A stretch of DNA of 64,000 nucleotides from Tigriopus japonicus (lineage: Eukaryota > Arthropoda > Copepoda > Harpacticoida > Harpacticidae): the NCBI GenBank assembly GCA_010645155.1, contig JAAGOF010000188.1:276390-340389 (forward strand), in the 5' to 3' direction. Both the position numbers and the translations under genes were made by a program. The notes beneath the pieces were generated by a model. The model saw only the letters and a list, made by a program, of their open reading frames with translations, was not told the origin of the DNA and made no database searches. Below are positions 1 to 12,000 of the stretch, one piece after another (positions within the stretch are counted from its first letter, which is position 1; the number at the start of each line of letters is the position of its first letter).

Positions 1-1980
1 CAACATCTTCCAACCTCTAACAACCAACGGGTTCGACAAGCACAGTGTATTTGGACCCTGAGATCAATTTAGGTCCCCTCGCTCTCCACTTTGTGTGTAC
101 AGGGACCACTTCTGTTTATTGTAGATGAAATCATAATGGTCGTTCGTGGATGAGCACATTATGAAAACTTACCAAAATTGTTCCATCCAAGAAAATCCCA
201 AAGACCCATTTACTATCAACGCTAAAGAAATTTGTAAACCGCCACAAATCTAGGGTTGGCGGTTGAATAAACAAAAAATCCACGCCAAGAGATAAATAAT
301 CTAATAAAAGTGTTCCCATTTTCATGTCTTGAAAGACATGACAAATAGCTTTTTATCGCTAGATAATGTTAATTTGTCAAAACTGTCATTGCCCAAGAGC
401 AGTGTTGCCGTTTTATGAACACAGTCCATTCAAATCCTCGAATTGGCGATTGTTCTGAGCTTTTCGCTTTTGCTTCGAGTGGAATGAAAGAAATTTGGAG
501 CACTGAATGGAAATCGGAATCATGGCTACAACACGGCCTAATTAGGCTGGCTCGCTAGATGGCATCCCACGATTTGTTATTGGCTTGTTTAAAGCACTTG
601 CTTCTTCTCTTACATTAGCGTGTTGGAGACAACGCTAGGCCTTGAACAGGGTGCTCAAAAAAGAGCTTCCAATGCGGGCACCAATTTTCAGTATTTTTTC
701 CGTACCTGGTGTTTGTTTGGTGGATCAAATTTCATGTTTGGTTGTAATTTTGGATGGTCGAGGCAAATTAAGTTTAGCACGCAAATTAAAGTTAAAACAC
801 CTACTTTATATTTTCGATAGACAACTGGAATGAAGATGTTATGTAATTGGCATTTTTAGAGGTATTCCACAGATTATTGAACTTGCTAGGATGATAATAA
901 CCCATAGAATGTTTGTTAATGAACCAGATTGTTCGCAAACTTCCGAAAAAATGCGACTTAATTGTCCCCATTCCCTTTTTGCCACCCGGTAATTTTCTCT
1001 CACTCTCTCGACTACCATAATGGGCAAAAAATTCTCTTTGCAAAAAGAGCACATGAACAGCAACAAAGGAGAGACAAGAAATGCTTCTCAAAACTATTGT
1101 CACTTGATGTTGTCGCCATAGAACTTTGCTAGCCGACTATTTCGTAATGGTTTCAATGCAGAAGCACTGCAAAAAGGAAAGACCAAAGACAAGTCCTTCT
1201 TCGCAAACTCTTCAGGCCTTTAAACTCAAAATATATTGTTGAATCCTTTCGGTTCAAAAAAGAGTCACCCTCATAGAAACGATTCCAGGGATCTTCTTGT
1301 TCACACTTGTTTGAGATTCCATTCGCGTGTTGTTGGCTCATTCGGCACTCTCATTAATTTCCGGCTTGGCTCACACCAGGTGACACCGTGTAATTTACCT
1401 CTCATTGAGGAAGGACCCACTTGGATCATATCAGAGCACTGAGCACACAAGTTCAAAAAAGGATCCAGCCCGAAGAAAATCACTTCCAAGGTGCCAGCCG
1501 TTGTCCTACGACCATGGATTGGTAATTATAATCCTTAATAATCTATAAATAATCGCCACAAGAAGGCCGGATTACCAGGAACGTTGCTAGCCTTGAGCCA
1601 ATCAATTGCGGAGTGCGTAAGTCTTGACGAAGGTATGCATGTGAGTGAATTCGAGGTCGATGGGAGCAAGTTTGCGTGGTGGCCTTTTTTCATACCTTAG
1701 GGGGTAAGACGGGTAATTGATTTCCACGTGGAAGGCCAATGAATCAGGGGCCTTCGTTCAAAGAACATGACTTGCAATACTTTCAACCTGTGCATAGGAT
1801 TTGTGAATACGTCTAGTTCTTTAGACGAGTTAAGAATTGGCACGAACCGGAATCAAGTGATTTATAATGAAATCAAGCTTCTGCAACCTCTTTAAGCTTT
1901 TGGCAAATCCTATTGGAAGTTTTGAACATTTGAAGCTCTTGAAGTCTTAAAAAAATCTTGATGTTGACGTTGGAGGAATT
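1..1980. other. gene-less stretch
   Basis: I see no supportable gene here. Open frames are short (100 codons or fewer), lack splice or family support and overlap on both strands. The sequence is mixed AT-rich single-copy-looking DNA. Confidence 0.5.
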
Positions 1981-1988
1981 GTTCTTTT

Positions 1989-2478
1989 CAGGGTCACCAA
2001 ATTTTGGTAAAAAATATTGCCAAAAATGTTGCATTTTTGGTAATTGAATTGCATATTGTTATAACTGTAACAAATCCTCTCTACGTCTTTCCATGGTTTG
2101 ATTTTGCCACCTTTTTCCACGTCTTTTTGAAGCAACTTCTCTAGTTTTTTTTCGAAATTTTCCGAATTTTGTAATTTTGGAAAAAAGCGTAAATTTTTGT
2201 AATTACATTATAAATGATTGTCAACCCCGAATGATGGCCCCAAAGATAAACTAAATGTTTTTCTTGCAAGTACAATATGTAATGTCGGGTTGTTTCTTAA
2301 CTTGGATTTTGATAGATAAACTATAAATAAACTATACAATTTTCCAGAATTTTTTTAACAAAACTAGTACTTAATCCATATTTTTATAAAATTTCCCCCT
2401 TTTTGTGATTTTGGACAAAAACTCAAGATTTTGGTAATTACATTGCAAAATGTAGTTTCTAACTATCCGGTGGCCCTG
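1989..2478. mobile_element. hAT-type non-autonomous element (MITE)
   Basis: The 490-bp segment begins CAGGGTCACC and ends GGTGGCCCTG, imperfect terminal inverted repeats (9 of 10) of the CAGGG type usual for hAT transposons. It is flanked on both sides by the identical 8-bp sequence GTTCTTTT (1981-1988 and 2479-2486), the target-site duplication length expected for hAT. There is no transposase frame inside. The interior is very AT-rich and repeats TTTTGGTAATT-like motifs, consistent with an internally deleted or MITE derivative mobilised in trans. Confidence 0.85.
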
Positions 2479-2486
2479 GTTCTTTT

Positions 2487-5400
2487 ATATATGGAATTGC
2501 AATAACCCAAGCAAAAGATCTAGCAATTCACTTACAAATCCGACTTTAATCCGCCTCTTTTTTTTACTTTTGTCAATTCCAAAAAGTGGAAATCACGTTC
2601 AAATATTTGATTTAAACCGGGATAAAAAGGAAAAAAAAAAACAATATTTATTTTTAAAAATAAATTGTGTTTTTGTACATCACAACAACCAAAAGAAGAC
2701 AAATTTATACAAAAATCACCCAAGACCTTTATCAAAAGACAAAACCTGAGCCAAATAAAATATGGTTACTTGAATTGTGTTTTTTAAAGTTTTACTCCAA
2801 AACCAAGCATCAAAAATATTTCTAATTCCATTTTTCAATTACAAGCCAAAAGATAATGCCCAATCCATGTGTTTGCACCAAGAGCCCCCCAAACTGCAAG
2901 AAACATTCTATAGGACATATTCTGAGAATGCCTTTCATTATTGTGTGTTAGCCCATTTATGAAAACCAAGAATGAGTTCCATCTCAGCTCTTCATGTTGC
3001 TGTTCAATGTTCATATCATGAAATGAAAGCAACAAGAAAAGGCTGCCAAATTTGAGTTCCATTTCAGCCGTCAGTGTGGAGGAGGTCCATGGTCCATATA
3101 CTTTGGTCTTGGTCTTCTTTAGCGCATTTGGACCACTTTTTGCCATGTCTTTGACTTTGAAGAGAAAGAAAGAAAACGATCTTCTTTGAACATGATTTAA
3201 AGCAACTCACTTCAACTGACAGTGATGTACGTTCACTAGACACAACACCAAAGAACCTTGTCCCTTTATTTAGGCAGTCCAATGCTCTACTTACTAGACA
3301 CTAAACCTCGATACTAATCCATAATTCAGGGTGATAAGTTTTGGTACATGGAACTGATTGGCCGTATTAAGGTTTGCCAAGATCACAGAGGTCAAGGTAA
3401 ACTACTATTTTTTGAGAGGATAGCTCTCGAAAAACAGTGCCAAAGAGCATTTATTACGCTCATGTGCAAATGGAAATCGAAAAAGAAGGGGTGAAGACAT
3501 CGTTTGGAACATTAAAAGACGCATTTTATTGACACACAAGAAGCCATTGTGAGATTGTAGTCGAGCATTACGATTGTCATTTGTTTAAGGGGCAAATTGG
3601 CTCCTCCTCAACGTCTTTTCCATTTTCCTTTCCTTAACTGGAGATCCATTCAGGAATTTTTATTGCCCATGGGCATCCTCAATGACTCTCTTGCGAAATT
3701 CACAGATATTCGCTCAAGTTTAGAACCTTTTTGGAACCAAAAACCCATTTAAAATGACATCTTCTATCACTAGTATAAGCTCCATAAAATTTGTTTCATG
3801 GACAAATTAAGCTTTGATTCTTGCCTTAGTACATTGTACTTAGTACTTAGTACATTGCCTTAGTACATATTGTTCTTGTCTTAGGTATCTTTTAAGGGAT
3901 GCAAAATCTGTGATCCAAAGTCAGATGGGAAGCGTGGGAAACGAAAATGAAAGAATTGAAATTCCTTGCCCCCATTGAAATGGCCATGTCCCTTGAGCAC
4001 GATTGCTTTTCCTGTTAAAACTTTCTGCATGAATCTTACCCTGAAGTGGATCAGCTTTCCAACCATCAGTTCCAACACAAGTAGTTAAACCGCTTGAATG
4101 ATTTTAGTATAAAACTTCATCACAGGTATTGATTGAGAAGCAAATCAAAGTCCATTTTACCCAACCACACCACGTTCCCACCTAATGGTCTTCCAAAGGC
4201 TGATCCTTTTTTCGCACCTGAATCATAAACAATCAAGCTCTCAAATCCCCCTTCCTTTCTCTCAGAACCGTTTTTTTGTGCTCAAGAAGGTGGAAAAGGT
4301 TCCCTATCGTTAAAGATTTCCCTCCTTTTTTACTCACTCGCTATTCAGAAACATTTTTCTCGGGGCAAAAAAAGGGCGCGAAAACACGAAATCCTACTTG
4401 GCTCGCTTCCGGTCTCGGCTTTTGTTCCTTAAGAGTACGTATATAGAGAGTAGAGTAGCTTCTAATGCCTTATAATGTCTATTAAGCTTGGGCCAAAGTA
4501 GGAAAGAGAAAAGAAAGATTGGCCAATGAAAGCTCCATTTTTTGGCATAAGGGTGAGAAAGGGTCTTTAATTTCTTTCCAATAATGCGGTAATTGGAAAC
4601 CTTCCAGACCTTCAACGCCAAATTGGACCGGGAACAGGTTCCAAATCCGACCGAGCATTCATTCACCTCGGGATCTTTCTCCAACCAAAAGGGTATTTAC
4701 TTCGAAACTCGAGAGCTGACCGACCTTGTTGGTCCATTTTCGGTCCCATTTTCTTCAATTTGGCAAGCAGATCCGCAGTGTAGAAAAAAATAGCGCTTTG
4801 AAACCCCAAGGAATCCTGGAGCCTTCCTTGAAGTTAGCGCAAAATCCCTCCACGAAAGCCGCGAAAATCTTTTCAATTGGCTCTTTCGGGAACAACAACA
4901 CTCTCTTTTTCTCTTTAGAGTCCATCCCTTAGTCAATATTAAAATCTACACGTGTAGTTAATTGTCCAGCTATTTGAGACGTTAAAATCAATCGACCTTT
5001 TTGCATGAGAATGAAGTTCATATGGAACAAATTGAATGGATTCCTGAAGCTTTTAGGATACTACAGTTTCTTACATAGTAAAGTCATTTGATTTACCTAC
5101 ATTGATAACCTAATTAACAGCCATTTTTACAAGTGTAGTCCCTAAACAGTTTCAATGACTTTGAAGCCAAGATAAACTCTAAAAGAGATTTGGAATCTCT
5201 GTTTAAAAAGTGTTGGCACTCTTGGCAATGCTTTGGGCAATAACAAGGATCACGGAAAAGAGGGCTTTTGTTTTACTTGTGGTCTGGAACTCAACCCACC
5301 CATCCATAGCTTCAAGGAAGAGCGAGAAGGAGCTAAACAAATTCTTAGAATACTTTTTTAATTGGGTTCGAGATTAAGCTAGAGGCAAGATGAGATGGGC

Positions 5401-8400
5401 GTCTTCTTCTACTAGTGTATATACTATGTAGTCAAGCCCAAACCACTCAAGGAATTGAACCCACCTCCAAAAAGATTGCCTCAGTATCCGTTCTTCCGCT
5501 TGATTGGACCATACTTTTACAACAAAGTTTGAACTAGGATTTTTATTTGCCTCTCATAACGATAAACTTCCCAAACCACTAACAAAATATGTTCCTCAAG
5601 ATCCACCAAGTAGGGCTCTCAAGTCTAAATCGAAATGGGAAATGAGCAGTCCAAAGGTGAGATGAAAGTGCTGGTCGAGTAAATGATAAACAAATACCCA
5701 GAGATGTATTTCCAGTGAGAAGGGGGGGGGCATCTTGTCCATTACGACCTTTGGAAGACTGGCACACATCCGTAGAAGTGGAAAAAGTTGAACGCTCATC
5801 AGGAAAAAAGTTTCCAGTTCCACTTGGAAGCACCCTGTTTAGTGGTCACTCTCGAAAAGAGTAATCGGATGATGGGGGTCGCCTCTTTTCAAACGAGAAC
5901 AGTTTGCAAATATTTTTGCCGAGAGGAGAACTCTGTATGGTACGTTCAGGTATGTGGAATAAGGCCGTTGGAACAAAAGCCCGTAGTTTTCTTGAAGGAA
6001 GTGAGTTGGGGGTAGTAGTTACCTTTGGAGAACAGTAACGATGTAATAGACTTTCAGAACACGACAAAAAGTCCGTTTTTAATTGCGAAGAAGTCAATCA
6101 CACTTCAGCGGTTAAAAACGTAAACACTTCGATTTTAATTTCTCGATAAAAGCTATAGCCGTATTGTAATAAAACGGATGACGAAGTTGATATCGTCATC
6201 GAGGCAGCTCGTATCCATTCTTCATCCCTTTCACTACAGTATTTTATTTGGCAAATAATACTAAAGGACAAATTTAGAATTCATATCAATTTAATTTTTT
6301 AAGTTATCAATATTTGAGAGAAAAAGATTTCAACAAGGTAATTTAGTAGGGTTTTGCGAAAAGCAAGATTTTGTGTGAACCTTTAGGTATTGCGAAATGA
6401 AACACCAAACCTTGGAGCCTTTTCAGAAAAAAATTCAAAGATCAGTTTCCCACCAACGTAATTGTGACAACTTCATACGTACTAGAATTGTTATGACATA
6501 AATTCTCTTTCTTCTGAAAGCTTACAATTCTAGAGTTGTGGATGGTTGGACCAACCAGAGTTGTAAATTAAAAGTGCAAAAATTGACGGGGGTTCCATTT
6601 TTCTTCTTCTCATCTTTGCCTTAAGTTATGACGATGGTTCCAAGAGAAGAAGACCCTTGGCTATTCAAGGCTTAATAAAAGGGAAGTAAATGGCAAAATG
6701 GTTCCATTTTTCATAAAGGGGAGGTCTGTTTAGTCAATGGGATGGTCGGACAATGTGCTACATTGTTCATGAAGAACTCGGGAAACCTACTACAACTAAC
6801 TGGTTCTGTGCTGAGGAGACATGCCAAGTCCTCAAATTTACATGCTCAACAGGCATGCCAAAAAATCCTCTCTGGAAAGTTTGCAAGTGAAATTACAAGT
6901 TGCATTTGGAATAATGGAAAGGTCGTCAGATATGAACATTCAGCTCTCATTCACTGACTTTGAAAATTTGTGCCAGATACACCGTTACTAAAGAAAATCT
7001 TGTCATTTCCTTAAATGAACCCATGATATGGTTGAATATTCTAATTAAACCTAAATAAGTCGTCACCATTATTGATAAGTAATTGAATCATATCATTCTT
7101 TACATTAATTCCATATTTCGACAATTTTTGAAGTTAATGTTCACTTAGAGCACGAGTTAAAAAATAGCTAAGAATGTTGGCACACACATTAATTTCCTCC
7201 TTGAAAGTATCAAAACACATGGGCAAACTTGCTTAAAAACATTACTAGTTTTAAAATAAACAATAATTTGCTATGATGTTTTGCTTTTACAAGATGTTTT
7301 TTCTAATTCTGCTCAAAAAGTTCTGATTATCTTAAGGACAAAATTTAGGGCCAGAAAACGTGAATGTGAAATTTACACTGAAGTTCAAGTTTGGCTTTCT
7401 GAAAATTGTGAGAAAATAAATGTTGTTCCGGATTTCACTTAAGCAAAGAAATGTTCCATTGAAAACAGCGATGCGTGAGTATTTTTCGGGTTTAGCAAAA
7501 AGTTCTTCATATTGCTCTATCTTTCAACCCAGTTCACTGACATCGTCACAATCAACATCCCCAACTGAGTGAAAAATGTCCCGTTTTTTGTTCCATTCTC
7601 CGTTTCATTTGTGTTAAGAGCTCCAAAGATGACAAATTCAAACTCGAACATAAAGACTACTACTACTACTACTACTACACTTTTTATGCTTGTGTGGAAC
7701 ACGAAGCGTTTGTTGGCAACGGTTTATGGGCAATTTGCAATCAAAATTGCACCTGATACGAAACTTTACAACGCCTGTCAGTTTATACATAAATGCACCG
7801 TAGATGTCCACGGGACAGCTCTGTGGAACCAGAAAGCCCAATTTTATCCTGGGACAGAGTCGAAATATACGTTTCCTACACAAAAATGCGCAATGGCAAG
7901 CATTCCACTGATTTAAAAGTCTGGGAGAAAGCATTGATAAAATTTCATCATCAGCAATATTTTGAAGAGCATCGCAATAGTGTACTACTGTATGTATGGT
8001 TCAACGATTGTGTGCTTGGTCCATCTACATGGGCTCTAATACAAAAGTGTCTGGTTTTTATCCATCTATTAATGCGTTTCTTTGGTGTTGCGAGAGCTGC
8101 AAGTCGTAGAGTTGTAGTACATCAGACAATTTTTGAAACAGAAGACGAAAAGTAAAGAGAAAAACTTTTTTGGAAGTCTGTTGAATTCCCTCTAACATCG
8201 ATGTCGGTTTGCAACAAAATGGAACCATGGGTCATGAAACGAAAATTCATTCCCATAATCGGCTAATTTTGGGCCTTGATGACAAAATTTCTAGCAACCT
8301 CGCGGTTGAAACTTCCATTGATATATTTTGATCACGTTGCTAATGTCTATTTGACTCAATCTGAATTTGTTTCATCAAGGTCTCAATGAACAAAAGGTAA

Positions 8401-8776
8401 AAAAAAAGTTTGATTCTCAATGAAGTAAAGAGCCGCCATGAATGTGCAATGAAGTCCCCAAAACCTCATCATGTTGGGTTTTTTAAGCACCTCTAGGTAA
8501 TTACTGACCACTTTGTATTCTTTTAATGGTCTTTTTCAAGTTGAGAAACATTTGCATTGAATAGAGCATTTCAAAGAAAACCGGCATTTTTGTTACCTAG
8601 ATGGCTTTCACACAAATCGACACACCTTGCTTGGGTGCCCTCTTGTGTTCTCTAATTGAACCATTGTGCGGAGGAGGAAGCATTGATTGGTTAAGAAGCT
8701 AAGTTGAGCTTCAATTACTGATGGAGTTATATCTGGCTTTCAATCTGCTCAATCATTCTTGTGCGCGCTATTTCAT
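2487..8776. other. gene-less stretch with minor simple repeats
   Basis: No gene is supportable. At 3826-3866 there is a short tandem-like run of TTAGTACATTGTAC units. Around 5720 there is a run of 8 G. Around 7657-7680 there is an (ACT)8 microsatellite inside two overlapping open frames (7569-7916 and 7793-8155) that match no family I recognise. Confidence 0.45.
7657..7680. repeat. (ACT)n microsatellite
   Basis: About eight uninterrupted ACT triplets, followed by ACAC. Confidence 0.8.
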
Positions 8777-8778
8777 TA

Positions 8779-9061
8779 GCTGAGTTTATATACCTTGTGA
8801 CAACTTGAGTTGTGACAGAAATTTTTCGCTACCACACGCCATTGACTTCAATTGCAAACTCGAAAGTACATAAGTTAGGACAAAAAATCCTGTGGCAAAA
8901 GTTATGAAAATGTTTTGCGACGGGGTTTTCAAGCTTAGCTTTCTTTGAACGATTTCTTGTGGCAACTTACGTACTTTCGTGTTTGCAAATGAAACCAACG
9001 GCGTGTGGTAACGTAAAATTTCTGTAACAACTCAAGTTGTCACAGGGTATATAAACTCAGC
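8779..9061. mobile_element. TA-flanked foldback MITE (Tc1/mariner-like)
   Basis: The 283-bp element starts GCTGAGTTTATATACC and ends with its reverse complement. The two arms pair for roughly 100 bp each with scattered mismatches, so most of the element is one imperfect palindrome. A TA dinucleotide flanks each end (8777-8778 and 9062-9063), the duplication made by Tc1/mariner-type transposases. Within each arm lies the local palindrome ACAACTtgAGTTGT, slightly mutated in the right arm. There is no coding capacity. Confidence 0.8.
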
Positions 9062-9063
9062 TA

Positions 9064-12000
9064 TTGTGACGACCAATTCACGCAGTACTGGTCAATTGCC
9101 ACTTCTATGAAAAGCGCATTTGGTCAAAAAGAATATCCAAAACGTACCCCTGTTTTTGGAGGCGCCAGTCCAGGGGCGCCATGAAGATTAAGCAAAAAAT
9201 CTTCTCAATATAATTGCAAACAAAAAAATGGCAATGGTGACAGCCTTACAAGAGTGATAAGATTGAAATCAGACTGAATCCAATCAGTAGCTTCAATCTA
9301 TAGGAGTGAAAATCTGCGCCATCTTGTGGCAAAACATCTCTGGATTTTTGGCCAAAATCTTTGGCCTCATATCATTAACACCCAGGATGACTTTTTATTT
9401 TCAAACAAAGTAATATATATCATAGATGAACTCAGATGGAATCGTAATATGAAAAGAAATCAAACTTAAGATCGCAGTCCTGATGTTGGTCACCAATTTA
9501 AGATGAGGATAACTCTGAAATTAGGAGACTTTGCCCCTGTTTTTGCCTCCATCTAGTGGCAGGTTTATAAGCTTCGATTGAATTGCTTTATTGATACATA
9601 ATCGCCTTGCTCAACCAAACCAAACTAATTTTCTCTTGCTGATTGCCAAATTCTTTCGTCTTAAAATCTGATCCAAAAACCTTTGTTTAGTTGTAGAAGT
9701 ATTCAAATCTAGAAAGAACATGGCATACGATTGTTTTTGTTGAACTAGCACTGTTCAAAACATATTCGAACCATTAAGGACGGATCGGCATCGGATCAAT
9801 TTTAAGGTTGTTTCTTTGGGACCCAAATCCGAAAACCAAAGAACCAATTTGGATATTTTCTGGGTTTTTCTCTTTTTTATACGAAAACATTCCTGTTTGA
9901 ATTTTAGGGGAGGAGTGTGCATTGAGTGAGCATAAATATTCTTTTTTTAAACTTTCTAGTTTGCTTCAAAAAGCTTTAGACATGATAAATGCCAATATTA
10001 GAGATAATATTTGTCAAAAATTCAAAAATGAAGCAAATTTTGTGGCTTTAACAAAGTTAAGACAAACGACTGAAAGTGACAACATTATCATAATGGTGGG
10101 TACGGGTATTTGGACAATAACATTCTTATTGGCTTGTCTGTAATTGATCTGTATTAGGAAATCTGATATTGATAAATTACATATCGTTGATTAGATTGGT
10201 TCTTTACAAATTCTTGAAGAATACTAGTACAGTTAGTGTTGGAAAGGTAACAGACAATGACTGCTTGAAAGGTATTGCTGTACAAACATGTGTTGGCCTC
10301 AACCAAACAATGCAGAGGTTTGATATCCGATGGAGTTTCCTTTAATAACCTATATTTTGGTGCTGAAGCTTATTTCGTGCGGTTTCAAGCATATCTAAGT
10401 GTCAAAAACAACCCGTAAAGCATACTTTGCCGGTTTCTAGGAATCAATCCCAAAGTTATTTTTTAAATCATTCCTGATTTACAATCACAATGGGGTGCAA
10501 AGAGGTACATCGTTAAACAATAAGAGTCATTTTTTAGTCACAAAGATAATACTGTGAAAGAAAATTCTTAAAACCCACTTAACTTTCACTTAGAGACTAT
10601 GAGGTGTTACAATTTTAATCGATTCATCCCGTCACATCGAGCAGATCTTACATTGTACACGTCTTTACACTCGTCAAGTTCTGAAAGGTAGTTCAGTGCT
10701 TTTGAAATTTCTAGTATTCTTTTCCAAGAAGACTTTTGGTCCACACTCGTCGAATTAAACGGTGTGGAACCCTGCACATACGAAATTGCTGGATTAGCTG
10801 AAAGGTTAGTGTTGTTACAAATCTGCTTAAGGCCTCCTTCTTCGTCATTGTGTAGAGCTCTGTTGGTTCCTCTGGTGGACTTCATGGTCTGAGTTTGATT
10901 AATATTCCGATCCAGTAGTTGCACCTTCAGTCAGGGAAAACGAAGGCTGTTCGTAGGAACAAATGGCAGCTTTCACTTTCCACCAACAAGGAATAATAAT
11001 AATAAAGAGCCTGGAAATAATCATAACAACAAGGGGGAGGAACCAACGAAGACGCGAAGAAAGAACCTGATTAATGGCTCATTGCTTGGAGGTCAACCCG
11101 ATGAAAAACCTAGCCACTTAGGCTAATATCGAACCTTTGAAGCCCCCATTATCTAAGGTATTTTAGGACATCTCGTCGGAAAAGAAGGGAACATGGAGAG
11201 GAAATGAAAATTTAGGCTCGTTGATTGCCAAGTAGATCGGTGATAAACGCCGTGAAATTCGAACCTTGACTAATATAAATGACACCAATGAAATATTGGC
11301 AGTTCTCGTCTCCCCTACCTCTCGAACTCTTTCTCTTTCAGTGGAAAGTCTTGGAAATTAATGATGTGGTGGAGGTAAGCCTACTTCTTGGTTCCGCCAT
11401 AGATATTAAATCCATATCGGTAAGTTTTGCTCTGAGCGTCCTTCCTTCCTTAACAAAATGTAGTTGCTTGATGAAAAAAAACACAAAATTTAGCAAGCGC
11501 CATTGAGTCATAATGGACCCAATAAACGGTTAAAATTCTCTAGTTACAAGTGCTCATCTAGGTGTGAAGGGGAAGTCTATGAAGGGAGCTCCTCGTATCC
11601 ACAGGGATCCAAGGCAACTATTCAATGGAACCTGGCGGATTAGCCCAGCATATGGCTCATATTGAAAAAACTCATGCGATGTTTGGGCGGCCATATTCTG
11701 AAGCTGCCTGACTTGTTGCTTATGAATGATGGAAAGAGAAAGAAAGAGAGAGACTTAATTTTTTTCTTTGCCTCTTTCTTCACATTTCTGAAATCCCTCA
11801 TGCGTGCAAGTAAAGAAAATATCGTTCTTTAAATGCTCTGTTGGTTGGTTCTCTGTGCACTACCAAAGCTTAGGCAACACACAATGTTGCGTGTGGTTGT
11901 GAAGTTTCAAATTTGAGAGCCCCCCAACAATGTCTCCATTCTCTCTAGCTTTTTTTGAAGTTCTCGGAATTGGATTGGGCTCAACCTTGGACTGGGGATC

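Noticed and set aside
5355..5390. GGTTCGAGATTAAGC as a tRNA B box
   Set aside because: No A box or cloverleaf could be found upstream at the right distance.
7569..8155. Two overlapping plus-strand frames of 115 and 120 codons
   Set aside because: They overlap in different frames, include a microsatellite, and show no domain or splice signals.
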